DNA from: JBLHHI01 sp047614125
GTDB lineage: Bacteria > Bacteroidota > Bacteroidia > NS11-12g > UBA9320
Assembly: GCA_047614125.1 (NCBI GenBank)
Contig: JBLHHI010000013.1
Coordinates: 1-38,632, forward strand
Reading direction: 5' to 3'
DNA length: 38,632 nucleotides
Below the pieces are notes generated by a model, which did no database searches, was not told where the DNA came from, and worked only from the letters and a program-made list of their open reading frames with translations. Below, piece by piece: positions 1 to 7,732 of this stretch. A program made the position numbers and the translations under genes. The number at the start of each line of letters is the position of its first letter. The first letter of the stretch is position 1.

Positions 1-115
1 ACCCTATTAGCTTCGTTGAAATCAGTCGGTTTATAAACATAAACCTTCCTGTTTTCGCCTTACTACTTGGGTTCTATACAAATCTGAATTTGAAAAGATT
101 AATCGAACTCAGGTT
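1..115. repeat. MITE-like repeat, copy A (right half, cut by window edge)
   Basis: This stretch matches bases 7432-7546 without gaps and with a single difference (position 39). It ends in the inverted terminal sequence AATCGAACTCAGGTT that closes every copy of this family. Only the right part is visible because the window starts inside it. It has no coding potential. The near identity to copy B suggests recent copying or gene conversion; that is inference. Confidence 0.9.
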
Positions 116-766
116 AAAAGGTTAATGAAGGATGCATTCCTGAATAAGCCAATTCAACATTCAACATTTAAAATTCAAAATTTAATGTTGCGCGGTTCTT
201 CTTTTTCTTGACAAAGCCCGTTTAGCACAAATATTTAAGACCAAAAAACTGTTCTAATCGCACCTTTCAAATTGAAGTAAATAGCATTTTGCTTGCATAT
301 TAAAATCTATATTCCATCTTTGCTTGATCACGTTATTTTAACTAGATCACACTGCGCGACGGCAAAAGTGAAAAAAAGACTGCTACTTGATGAAGTCTAA
401 AGCTATAAAGCTCACTCTAAAATCTCGAGATTACTGCAGTTTTAACTTGAAATCAACGAGTGTTCACATCTGTGTGCTTTTGCCATACAAGTGTGTGCGA
501 TATGAATTCGATTGAAGGTAAAACGGTACCTCTAATTGTTTTTAAAATAAGGTTGTATTAAAAATTGAGTTCTGCTAATAATGTCTGAAAAATCCCCATG
601 TTTAGTGCAATACCTTCTCTTTTTTAGTTTCCAACTAAATGAAAAATACAAACATTTTTGGCTTATAAAATTTATAATAAATTGCCATTCCTTTGATTAC
701 TAGTCATTCAGTACTAAATTCGTCAGGCTAAAAAAAAATAGCACTTCTACATAGCACTTAAATAAG
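116..766. other. Gene-poor AT-rich intergenic region
   Basis: No reading frame here looks real. It holds a simple stretch of ATTCAACATTCAACATTT type near 160-185, of a kind that recurs as TTCAAC hexamers after the next gene, and a 7-bp-arm palindrome at 623-639 listed separately. No tRNA, riboswitch or perfect -7 box (TAnnTTTG) was recognised directly before the gene at 767. Confidence 0.5.
623..639. promoter_or_regulatory. Palindrome upstream of hxlR-type gene, possible operator
   Basis: TTTAGTT and AACTAAA form perfect 7-bp arms around TCC. The half-site ACTAAAT appears again at 713-719, closer to the start codon at 767. HxlR regulators bind short AT-rich palindromes as dimers and often control their own promoter. 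Binding here is inference; no other gene lies between this site and the regulator. Confidence 0.35.
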
Positions 767-1117
767 ATGAAACAGCAACAACGAAGATCCGACTGCCCAA
801 TGAGTTGTTGGCTCGAAATATTTGGCGACAAATGGACGCTGATTATTCTTCGAGACATGATGGTATTCGGAAAAAGAAATTACAAGGATTTTATTAATTC
901 AAACGAAAAAATTGCCACTAATATATTGGCAAGTCGACTTAGGTTGCTGGTTGAAAACGGAATTATCACCAAGACAAAAGACACCAAGAACAGGTTAATT
1001 ATCAACTACGAACCAACCCAAAAAGCGTACGACCTAAAACCCATATTTTCAGAGGTAATGAATTGGAGTAACGTTCACGTTAAAGAAACGCTTTCTTTTC
1101 CTGAGTTGCTTGAGTAG
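767..1117 (+). CDS. HxlR-family winged-helix transcriptional regulator
   Basis: A 116-residue protein, the usual size for this family of dimeric DNA-binding regulators. The N-terminus carries the family signature: CPMSC (residues 10-14) followed by a segment like IFGDKWTLIILRDM, the first helix and start of the winged helix, then the recognition-helix region near residues 45-65 (ATNILASRLRLLVENGII). HxlR proteins often sense reactive electrophiles or oxidants through the conserved N-terminal cysteine; Cys10 matches that position, and a second cysteine (Cys14) lies close by. Targets are unknown. In this family regulators often control an adjacent oxidoreductase, but the neighbour downstream is a secreted CAP protein in the same direction 254 bp away, so no clear target is visible. 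The start is the ATG after a run of A-rich leader; no alternative is convincing. Confidence 0.93.
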   Translation: MKQQQRRSDCPMSCWLEIFGDKWTLIILRDMMVFGKRNYKDFINSNEKIATNILASRLRLLVENGIITKTKDTKNRLIINYEPTQKAYDLKPIFSEVMNWSNVHVKETLSFPELLE

Positions 1118-1371
1118 ATTTTCAACTTCAACCAGGCTACGCTAGCTACAGCCTTCGGCGCACAAGTTCGGCTGGCGTGGCTTCAACTTCAACTTCTTTT
1201 GCACTCCCCCGAGCTTAAGCACGGGGTTATACATACGATTGCCGTAAAGCCTCTACCATTGCCAAGAGCTCTGTTGCTCAATTCCAATGATACTCTTTTC
1301 AACTTCAACTTCAACTTCAAATACGCATTTACCTTCTACATCGTTAACACATTAATTCTTAAAGGGAATGG
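1118..1371. repeat. Intergenic region with TTCAAC hexamer runs
   Basis: Three clusters of the hexamer TTCAAC/CTTCAA occur between the HxlR and CAP genes: around 1123-1135, 1178-1197 and 1297-1320, the last with about three and a half tandem units. No hairpin followed by a T run was seen after the HxlR gene. The repeats look like simple-sequence expansion rather than a regulated element. A frame at 1199-1408 crosses them and is judged spurious. Confidence 0.5.
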
Positions 1372-2373
1372 ATGTTGCAAACGAGGGTACAACATGTGGT
1401 TAGTTTAATTGCGATATTGGTCTGTGTGTCATTCTCAACAGATGCAAATCGATATTACAGCAAGCTGGATCGCTTGTATGTTCAAAACCGATCGAAATGT
1501 ATTGATAAAAGTACCAAGCTCGTTCATAAAAAAACCGAACATCCCGCGCCCTATTTCTTCTTAGCCTTATATAATCAAGAATTGGCTGACCAAAATACCG
1601 ACCTGAACAAAACCGCTCGATACCTTGCCCGTTCGGCTGGATATTTGGCCAAGCTTTCTAAGCATGTCCCTCCCAGTACAATGCTGCTGTTGCGAATCGA
1701 CACCTTGAAATCAAGATTGATTGAAAGCATAACTCACTGCATACCAAAATGTTACATGTCGGATTTAGAAAGCAGAGCCGATCTGTTAAACCGAAGATTA
1801 AGGCAGCTGGGAGCTTCCCCAATTGAAAAACTTGACCAACCAATTGATGCCAGCTATGAAAATACAAGCTGGCCACGAGATGCCGAAGTAAATGCCACGG
1901 AAGTATCCAATCAACGTTACTTCGGGCTTCCTAAAGGCAATGAGCGCTGCTCGTCTTTTAGTGTGGAAGCCGAAAAAGAAATGTTCGCATTAATTAATAT
2001 GGCTAGAATAGAAAAAGGGCTCATGCCGTACATCCTCAAACACGGACTCATTTATGCCGCCCGATACCATGCCTACGATATGGCGTCGCAGAATTATTTT
2101 AATCATACCTCCTACGATCGAAAACGCGGCGAGCTTGTTGAGGCTGGGGGCACTTTTGAGCGGATTCATAAGTTTTACAACGAATCTTTTGTTAACGGTG
2201 AAAACATTGCGGCCGGAAACGAGGATGCTCCAAGTACGTATCATCAATGGTATACGAGCAATGGGCACCACGACATTATGTTTAACCCAGGCAGTCGATG
2301 CATTGGAATTGCAGTGTACTTCGTGCAAAACAGCAGCTACAAGTACTATTGGGTAATGTGTACGGCAACTTGA
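1372..2373 (+). CDS. Secreted CAP-domain (SCP/PR-1-like) protein
   Basis: A 333-residue protein with an N-terminal hydrophobic signal (about residues 8-25) and a C-terminal CAP domain from about 200 to the end. The CAP cavity residues are recognisable: His233 in ARYHAYDMASQNYFNH, Glu277 in GENIAAG, and His299/His300 before DIMFNPG, followed by the closing strands ending YYWVMCTAT. The middle region (25-190) is helical, Cys- and Leu-rich, and not assignable. Bacterial CAP proteins are extracellular or periplasmic; a few bind lipids or act on peptides, but function cannot be stated here. The start is the ATG at the head of the signal peptide; it may belong a few codons further in. The stop lies 11 bp from the end of the convergent VOC pseudogene. 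Confidence 0.88.
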   Translation: MLQTRVQHVVSLIAILVCVSFSTDANRYYSKLDRLYVQNRSKCIDKSTKLVHKKTEHPAPYFFLALYNQELADQNTDLNKTARYLARSAGYLAKLSKHVPPSTMLLLRIDTLKSRLIESITHCIPKCYMSDLESRADLLNRRLRQLGASPIEKLDQPIDASYENTSWPRDAEVNATEVSNQRYFGLPKGNERCSSFSVEAEKEMFALINMARIEKGLMPYILKHGLIYAARYHAYDMASQNYFNHTSYDRKRGELVEAGGTFERIHKFYNESFVNGENIAAGNEDAPSTYHQWYTSNGHHDIMFNPGSRCIGIAVYFVQNSSYKYYWVMCTAT

Positions 2374-2384
2374 TGCTGAACAGC

Positions 2385-2750
2385 TTAGCTGTTTGAGTGC
2401 AAACCAATACAGTTTCCTTCTGTATTGAGTATTTGAGCGTAAAAGCCAAATTCGCCTATATCGGTTTTAGGAAAAATCACTTCCCCTCCTGCAGCTTCAA
2501 CTCTACTGGCCTCAGTTGCCACATCTTCACATGAAAAATATACAATGGTTCCATCGGCACTGGGATTGCTTTCCTTACCATTAACAAGGCAACCCGCAGA
2601 ACCCCGTTCGTTGAGCGTTCCAAACATATACATCTTGCTATCGGGCATATCGATGAACTAAATTTTTAACGTAAAAACCGAGGCATAAAAGTCTTTTGCG
2701 CGCTCTAAGTCTGTTGTAGCTATTTCGAGCCCGTTAACTGGATTGTTCAT
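2385..2750 (-). pseudogene. VOC/glyoxalase-family protein with in-frame stop (pseudogene)
   Basis: Reading leftward from the ATG at 2748-2750 gives a vicinal-oxygen-chelate start (GLEIATTDLERAKDFYASVF) that runs to codon 30, meets TAG at 2658-2660, and continues in the same frame with FID-MPDSKMYMFG and the rest of the domain (DGTIVYFSCEDV, AGGEVIFPKTDIGEFGF, DTEG-like NTEGNCIGLHS). The full length of 121 residues plus the stop is normal for small stand-alone VOC proteins. Family members usually have Gln or another polar residue at the TAG position, so one substitution (for example CAG to TAG) explains the break. Restart at the internal Met would lose the first beta-alpha-beta unit and probably the fold. 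A sequencing error or stop readthrough are the alternatives. Its start is 5 bp after the stop of the upstream leftward membrane-protein gene. Confidence 0.85.
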
Positions 2751-2755
2751 ATTCG

Positions 2756-3352
2756 TTAATTTATGTCTTCACACTTAATTCCAATTTGATAGTCTGTTAC
2801 ATTTTGTGTCAAGAAATCCAACGTATGAGACATCCATTCTCCATCTAATTCAAGTACTTCAAGTTTAATTTGCTGGTTATTTATATCAAAAAAAGTTATC
2901 CTTTTTCTACCAATTTTAATAGATTTTATATCCTTCAAAACTATTTCTTCTGTTTCGTTCCAAATCAGCATTGAATTTTGAATCTTCAAAATGCCGCTTG
3001 GCAATTCCAATATCCCATTGGCAACCAAAAGTCCTCCAATAATCAACCCAGCTATTGGCACAAGGTTGAGTTCATTCCGTACAATTATCCAAATGACTAA
3101 GCCAACAAATAATAAACTTCCAATCGTGATTAATGATGATTTCAAAAAAATGTCATTTTGCATTGGAAGTCTGAATTCACTTGGATTAATGTTCCTTTGG
3201 AAACTGTATTTTCGATAAAGTCGGAATGACATCAATAGAATTGCGGTTCCCCAACCAATTAAAGGATTAATGTTCTCAAAAAACCTGAACAGTCCAACGA
3301 GAATAAAAAGAGCCACCAAATATTTAATTCCTACATAATCCTTATCTGTCAT
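2756..3352 (-). CDS. Hypothetical membrane protein with C-terminal PH-like region
   Basis: 198 residues. The N-terminal two thirds contain about four hydrophobic segments in two pairs (near 9-24 and 31-45, then 72-91 and 97-115), the second pair separated only by a short turn. The C-terminal part (about 120-185) is soluble, rich in alternating hydrophobic and charged residues such as EEIVLKDIKSIKIGRKRITFF, which resembles the small PH-like domains found after paired membrane helices in bacterial proteins. I do not recognise a named family. It is co-directional with, and only 5 bp upstream of, the VOC pseudogene, so they probably formed a two-gene transcript. The start is the first ATG after an AT-rich leader. 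Confidence 0.75.
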   Translation of the reverse strand: MTDKDYVGIKYLVALFILVGLFRFFENINPLIGWGTAILLMSFRLYRKYSFQRNINPSEFRLPMQNDIFLKSSLITIGSLLFVGLVIWIIVRNELNLVPIAGLIIGGLLVANGILELPSGILKIQNSMLIWNETEEIVLKDIKSIKIGRKRITFFDINNQQIKLEVLELDGEWMSHTLDFLTQNVTDYQIGIKCEDIN

Positions 3353-3467
3353 CGGCTTACAATAAAGTCGCAGAAATATAATTCAAACTTGAGCGCAGAA
3401 CAAATATAAGCCATCACTTCAGCTTCATTACTCCACATTTAGCTTAAAAATAGAGTTATTTGCAACC

Positions 3468-4829
3468 TTGGGTGCCGAAAAGATAAACACGGGCTTTATT
3501 CGAAGCGATTTCTTAAAGAATGTTGGAATTATTTTTAGTTCCACCTTTGTGGCCCAAATCATCGCATTTTTCGCCCAGCCTATGCTAACGCGTTGGTATC
3601 CCAACCCCGAAGTACACGGAGCACTTACCAACTTTATGGCCATGGTTTCGATTGCAACCGTGGTTGCTGCATTGCAATTTGATCAAGCCATCATTATTGA
3701 AAACGATCGAAGTAAAGCACGGTCGCTGGTTAAGTTGGCAAGTCTTATAACGCTTGTATTCAGTGCATTGAGCATGGTTATAGTAGTAGTTTTCTACAAT
3801 ACAATCTGTCAGAAATTTTTACTTACCGATTCCGCACCTTGGTTGTATTGGGTGCCGCCAACGATCTTTGCTATTGCGCTTATGGAAATATTGCTGGTTT
3901 GGTGGAATCGGGAACGCAAGTACCAAAAAATGGCCTCCAACCGAATTTTGGGCATGTCGGTGGGAACCGGTTACAAATTACTTCATCCCAATTTTTCCGC
4001 TTCATTTTTCTCGTTCAACGGACTCATTGCCGGCCAAGTGCTCGGGAGCTTTGTACAAGCGGTGCTCCTATTGCCAAAAAATTTGTCGCAACATCTGCAT
4101 TTTCAACTTTCCGAACTAAAAATTCTGGCTAAACAATATCGTTCGTTCGCCACCTTAGCCACTCCTTCTGCTCTCATCAATATGTTGGGAAGCTATCTGC
4201 CCGTTTTCTTAATAACCTTGTTGTTCTCTCAGGCGGATACTGGATTTTTTGGAAACGCTAATAAACTCACTTTCATACCTTTATCGGCAATAAGCTATGC
4301 ATTGGGTTCGGTGTATTTTGAACGTTTATCACGTTTGCGAAATGAGGACGAACAGCGGAAAAAACTTTCAAAATCGTCTTTAAATTTCATGTATGCAATT
4401 GCCCTGCTACCTGTGGTAATCTTAACCGTTTGGGGCGACTCCTTGGTTCCGTGGTACTTGGGCCAAGGTTGGGAAGAAGCGGGTAAAATGGTACAAATCT
4501 TAGTTGGATTTTACTTCATCATCTACCTTTCCAGTCCGTTTTCTGCCGCATTCGAAGTATACAGTGAACTTAAAGCACAGCTTGTGTTTACCAGCATTTT
4601 TACGATCGGCATTTTTACTGCTTTTGTTGGAAGCTATGCCTACGAACATTCGCTCCTTCAAAGCTTGCTTTGGATGGCTGTAATAGGTTCAATGGTGCGA
4701 TTGGTGATGTTGTTGTATTGCTTTCGCTTGCTCAAAACCAATATATTGCGGAACATTGTACTTGGCTTGCTGGTTTGGGTAAGTTTAACGCTGATTGGGT
4801 TTTGGATAAAAAACGGCAACCTCTTGTAA
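3468..4829 (+). CDS. Wzx-like lipopolysaccharide/oligosaccharide flippase
   Basis: A 453-residue integral membrane protein with roughly 12 hydrophobic segments and very few long loops, typical of the MATE/MOP-superfamily polysaccharide flippases that move undecaprenyl-linked sugars across the inner membrane. The opening, FLKNVGIIFSSTFVAQIIAF, and the mid-protein motif YLPVFLITLLFSQADTGFF match this family's first and seventh helices. No ATG is available near the start; a TTG at 3468 is used, exactly 5 nt after TTATTTG, a near match to the -7 box, which suggests a leaderless transcript. An acyltransferase gene follows 8 bp after the stop, consistent with a small surface-polysaccharide operon. 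Substrate unknown. Confidence 0.88.
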   Translation: MGAEKINTGFIRSDFLKNVGIIFSSTFVAQIIAFFAQPMLTRWYPNPEVHGALTNFMAMVSIATVVAALQFDQAIIIENDRSKARSLVKLASLITLVFSALSMVIVVVFYNTICQKFLLTDSAPWLYWVPPTIFAIALMEILLVWWNRERKYQKMASNRILGMSVGTGYKLLHPNFSASFFSFNGLIAGQVLGSFVQAVLLLPKNLSQHLHFQLSELKILAKQYRSFATLATPSALINMLGSYLPVFLITLLFSQADTGFFGNANKLTFIPLSAISYALGSVYFERLSRLRNEDEQRKKLSKSSLNFMYAIALLPVVILTVWGDSLVPWYLGQGWEEAGKMVQILVGFYFIIYLSSPFSAAFEVYSELKAQLVFTSIFTIGIFTAFVGSYAYEHSLLQSLLWMAVIGSMVRLVMLLYCFRLLKTNILRNIVLGLLVWVSLTLIGFWIKNGNLL

Positions 4830-4837
4830 ATAATTCA

Positions 4838-5371
4838 TTGAAACGCTGGATAGACATACACCTTTGCAAACCCCTAGTAACTTGGTTATGGAAGGAGTTC
4901 GAACCCTTAACGGAGAAAGATCTGCAATACTGGTACATTTTAAAGCGCTATTTCATTACACAAAAGATTTTTCGAATAAATGGCCCAGTTCCATGGCCGG
5001 TAGATTTTCGATCGCAGGTAGTTGATTGGCAGAGTATTTCGAAAGACAAAAAGTCGTATCCTGGCGGAAGCATGGGCAATTACATTAATGCAAAAGGTGG
5101 ACTCAGTTTGGGCACAAATGTGCTCATTGGTCCAAATACCGTTATATCCACCACCAATCACAGCATTTCTAACCCGTTAAATGATGGAGAAAAGGCCGGA
5201 GTTGTTATCGGAAACAATGTTTGGATAGCCTCCAATTGCACGATCGTTGCGGGCGCTAACATTGGCAATAATGTTACCATTGGCGCGGGTTGCTACATCA
5301 ACAACTACATTCCAGATAACACGCTTGTGAAGCAGGATAAAAACAACATTATTTTGATTCCAAAAAAATAG
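4838..5371 (+). CDS. Hexapeptide-repeat O-acyltransferase (left-handed beta-helix)
   Basis: About 177 residues. The C-terminal half is a left-handed beta-helix made of hexapeptide units (LGTNVLIGPNTVIS, VIGNNVWIASNCTIVAG, NIGNNVTIGAGCYI), and TTNH supplies the catalytic histidine characteristic of the CAT/NodL-type acetyltransferases, which transfer acyl groups from acyl-CoA to sugars. The reading frame is open upstream into the flippase gene as far as a TTG at 4670, but that part translates to low-complexity sequence unlike the family. I chose the TTG at 4838, 8 bp after the flippase stop, which gives a normal family length; the true start is uncertain. Together with the flippase it probably decorates an exported glycan. 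Confidence 0.82.
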   Translation: MKRWIDIHLCKPLVTWLWKEFEPLTEKDLQYWYILKRYFITQKIFRINGPVPWPVDFRSQVVDWQSISKDKKSYPGGSMGNYINAKGGLSLGTNVLIGPNTVISTTNHSISNPLNDGEKAGVVIGNNVWIASNCTIVAGANIGNNVTIGAGCYINNYIPDNTLVKQDKNNIILIPKK

Positions 5372-5425
5372 CGGAAATAAAACGTGGAATAAATTAAAAT
5401 GTCTTTCCCTTTTTAAAAATTGTCC

Positions 5426-5433
5426 TACTTTTG
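5426..5433 (+). promoter_or_regulatory. -7 promoter box of rpsT
   Basis: TACTTTTG is an exact match to the Bacteroidota sigma-A -7 box TAnnTTTG and sits 20 nt before the rpsT start codon, predicting a leader of about 17 nt. A clear TTG -33 box at the usual distance was not evident; a T-rich tract lies there instead. Confidence 0.75.
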
Positions 5434-5453
5434 CAGTCCTTAAAAAAATTGCA

Positions 5454-5711
5454 ATGGCAAATCATAAAAGCGCTTTAAAAAGAATCAGAAGCAACGACGC
5501 TAAAGCGGTACGTAACAAGTACCAGCATAAGACCACCCGAACTTGGATTAAAAAAGTTCGCACCACCGAAAGCAAAACGGAAGGTGAGGTTCTATTAAAA
5601 GAAACCTTTTCGATGATGGACAAGTTGGCTAAAAACAACGTAATCCACAAAAACAAGGTTGCAAACTTAAAAAGCAGCTTAACAAAGCACGTAAACGCAC
5701 TTTCAGCGTAA
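5454..5711 (+). CDS. rpsT: 30S ribosomal protein S20
   Basis: 85 residues, a standard S20 length. The N-terminus MANHKSALKRIRSNDAKAVR is the family signature; the rest is a Lys/Arg-rich helical protein ending with the conserved NLKSSLTKHVNAL helix. S20 is a primary binder of 16S rRNA in the small subunit. It stands alone as a transcription unit: a good -7 box upstream and a strong intrinsic terminator 28 bp after the stop. Confidence 0.98.
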   Translation: MANHKSALKRIRSNDAKAVRNKYQHKTTRTWIKKVRTTESKTEGEVLLKETFSMMDKLAKNNVIHKNKVANLKSSLTKHVNALSA

Positions 5712-5738
5712 GTAGCTGAAAGAGAGACTTATACATTT

Positions 5739-5768
5739 AGGCCTTTGGATAATCCAAAGGCCTTTTTT
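5739..5768 (+). terminator. Rho-independent terminator after rpsT
   Basis: AGGCCTTTGGAT and ATCCAAAGGCCT form a perfect inverted repeat with arms up to 12 bp, followed directly by six T. It separates rpsT from radC, whose start codon is only 11 bp further on. Confidence 0.9.
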
Positions 5769-5779
5769 ATTTTTACAAT

Positions 5780-6469
5780 ATGCCAAGCTATATTTCCATC
5801 AAAAATAGATCGGAAGATGAACGCCCACGTGAGAAATTAATGGCACATGGGCCAAAAACACTTTCCAACGCCGAACTCCTCGGCATTTTAATTAATACGG
5901 GAACTCGCCAAAAATCTGCAGTAGATTTAGCTCGCGAACTGCTCAATCATTCCAACAACAACTTAAACCAATTGGCCCGTTTATCGGCTAAGGAACTCTG
6001 CAAAATTGATGGCATTGGGCCTGCTAAGGCCATTACCATAATGAGCGCCATTGAATTGGGCGGAAGAAGAAATGCCGAATCGGTTCAAAAAGGTCAACAA
6101 ATTACCACCAGCAAAGATGCCTATGGGTTGATGGCCCATCAATTGGGCCACAAAAAATATGAAGAGTTTTGGATCATTCTTTTAAATCGAAGCAATCGGC
6201 TCATTCGCGATTATTGTGTAAGTGAGGGCAGTGCAACAGGAACGGTGGCCGATCCAAAGAAAATATACAAGGTGGCCATTGATGAAGGCGCTTGTGGTAT
6301 AATTTTATGTCACAACCACCCAAGCGGCAATCTAACCCCAAGCCAAGCAGATATTAAGCTAACGCAGAAGATTAAAGCTGCTGGAGACATGCTCGACATT
6401 GCTGTTTTAGACCACATAATTGTGGCGCATACCGGTTATTATAGCTTTGCCGATGAGGGCAGGATGTAG
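5780..6469 (+). CDS. radC: RadC family JAB-domain protein
   Basis: 229 residues, full length for the family. An N-terminal UPF0758 region with a helix-hairpin-helix (about 65-90, CKIDGIGPAKA) precedes the JAB1/MPN-like metalloprotease fold. The metal-binding motif HNHPSG is at 178-183 and the partner Asp at 191 (PSQAD). The protein is widespread; despite the name, a role in recombinational repair has not held up, and the activity of the JAMM site is unknown. The start is the ATG just after the rpsT terminator. The stop is 3 bp from the stop of the convergent SPOR-like gene. Confidence 0.95.
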   Translation: MPSYISIKNRSEDERPREKLMAHGPKTLSNAELLGILINTGTRQKSAVDLARELLNHSNNNLNQLARLSAKELCKIDGIGPAKAITIMSAIELGGRRNAESVQKGQQITTSKDAYGLMAHQLGHKKYEEFWIILLNRSNRLIRDYCVSEGSATGTVADPKKIYKVAIDEGACGIILCHNHPSGNLTPSQADIKLTQKIKAAGDMLDIAVLDHIIVAHTGYYSFADEGRM

Positions 6470-6472
6470 GTA

Positions 6473-7048
6473 TTATTTAACCTTTAAGGCATCAAACTCC
6501 ATATTTCGAGTGCCGTTAATATATTCAGATACAAAAGCATCGCTCACGCCTAGTTTTTGAATTTCGCTTCCAAAGGCAACCGCATCCTCTAGCTTGGTAA
6601 AATACCCCATTACATAGCGTTTAGCCTCGCCAACAACTTCGGCCTTTATACGCTTAGGTTCACCATTAAACGACTTCAAATCCAATTGCTTGAAATATCC
6701 GATTTGCACGGCATAAACCGTTCCATTGGGCACTTCGTTCGAATTTCTATATTTTATCATTAATGCGCTGTATCTGCGCGTAATGGCATTGAGCGAATCA
6801 CTTAGCGCTCTATTTCTCACATTCGCCTCATCGAGTTGCGCTGTTAGATTGGTGATAATATCATCTCGAGAATCGATTCCCTCTTTGTTTTTGATCTTCA
6901 TTTTCTTGTAAGAAGCCGGATCTTTTTTATAGGCCTTTATCTCCTTTTTGAGTTTTTTCTTTTCCGTTTTATTGAACGTTTGAGCGTTTACTCCACCCGC
7001 AAGAATAACAAGAACAAATACGGAGGCTAGGATTCGAAGAAATTTCAT
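6473..7048 (-). CDS. Secreted SPOR-like domain protein with coiled coil
   Basis: About 191 residues from the Met that begins MKFLRILASVFVLVILAGG, a clear signal peptide cleaved near NAQ. The frame is open 13 codons further upstream, but those residues do not look like part of a signal peptide. Mature residues 20-55 are very Lys-rich (KTEKKKLKKEIKAYKK), followed by a coiled-coil segment (about 55-100, DDIITNLTAQLDEANVRNRA). The C-terminal 80 residues look like a SPOR-type fold (TVYAVQIGYFKQLDL, RYVMGYFTKLEDAVAF, GVSDAFVSEYINGTR), which in other proteins binds denuded peptidoglycan glycans. Homologues in this phylum are sometimes labelled ezrin/radixin/moesin-like because of the coiled coil. 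Likely periplasmic; exact role unknown. Confidence 0.82.
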   Translation of the reverse strand: MKFLRILASVFVLVILAGGVNAQTFNKTEKKKLKKEIKAYKKDPASYKKMKIKNKEGIDSRDDIITNLTAQLDEANVRNRALSDSLNAITRRYSALMIKYRNSNEVPNGTVYAVQIGYFKQLDLKSFNGEPKRIKAEVVGEAKRYVMGYFTKLEDAVAFGSEIQKLGVSDAFVSEYINGTRNMEFDALKVK

Positions 7049-7283
7049 ATGCTGATTAATTTTCGTGTCTTTGTGCAAGATTACCACATTGTTTATTAGA
7101 AGTTTGGTGTTTGAATACTGGTTTTATACCAGATTTTGCACCTGATTCTAAAATTTCGAACACTTTATCCCTGTGAATTTGTGTTTAGCGTGTTTCCTTC
7201 AGCTCGCGGATGTTGCGTTGGTTTCTGGTTTGCTTTTTTTTTGCTTCGGTTTCGCTTTCGGTGTGCTTCCGTGGATATGTATA

Positions 7284-7546
7284 AACCTGAGTTCGATTCA
7301 TATTTTGAATTCAGAACGCTTGTGAACAGTGAGTTTCGAGTAAAAATTGCGAAGACAGGGCGGGCCCTTTCGAGTAATTTTTACGATGAAAATCGCTTTT
7401 CACAAGTGTAAAGCGGACTGTTGTATATAAAACCCTATTAGCTTCGTTGAAATCAGTCGGTTTATAAACTTAAACCTTCCTGTTTTCGCCTTACTACTTG
7501 GGTTCTATACAAATCTGAATTTGAAAAGATTAATCGAACTCAGGTT
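7284..7546. repeat. MITE-like repeat, copy B (complete)
   Basis: A 263-bp non-coding element bounded by AACCTGAGTTCGATT and its inverse AATCGAACTCAGGTT. The inverted similarity continues inward to the AATTCAGA/TCTGAATT pair, giving imperfect ends of about 30 bp. Inside lies a 50-bp core (7338-7387) that folds as a hairpin: GTAAAAATT at 7340-7348 pairs with AATTTTTAC at 7376-7384, with CGAA/TTCG and AGGGC/GCCCT pairs nearer the loop. Its right 115 bp equals copy A with one change. It lies in the 684-bp gap between the SPOR-like gene and fumC; the rest of that gap shows no gene. Confidence 0.92.
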
Positions 7547-7732
7547 ATAAACATCTTAACTCATTATTTCAACGTAAACTTATACTCAAACTTAAACTTT
7601 CTAAGTCCTTCCGGTCATACATACCAACACTCATCTCCCCTATGTTCACATTGCAGAATATCAATGGCCTTATGGAACTTAGGTTACTAAAAATTCGGTT
7701 AATTTTGTCGTTAACTTTTGCAGCAAATCAAA

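Noticed and set aside
1297..1320. CRISPR-like repeats from the TTCAAC units
   Set aside because: Units are six bases, in tandem without spacers; simple sequence only.
1199..1408. A 69-codon frame before the CAP gene
   Set aside because: Made largely of TTCAAC repeats and overlaps the CAP start; judged chance.
4670..4837. Longer N-terminus of the acyltransferase overlapping the flippase
   Set aside because: The extra 56 residues are unlike the family and lie in the coding region of another gene.
7136..7411. A 91-codon rightward frame over the left half of repeat B
   Set aside because: It runs into the non-coding repeat and its hairpin core, is Phe/Cys/Arg-rich, has no family resemblance and is not kept in copy C.
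7284..7546. An IS element carrying its own transposase
   Set aside because: The element is only 263 bp and has no reading frame; if mobile, it must use a transposase encoded elsewhere.
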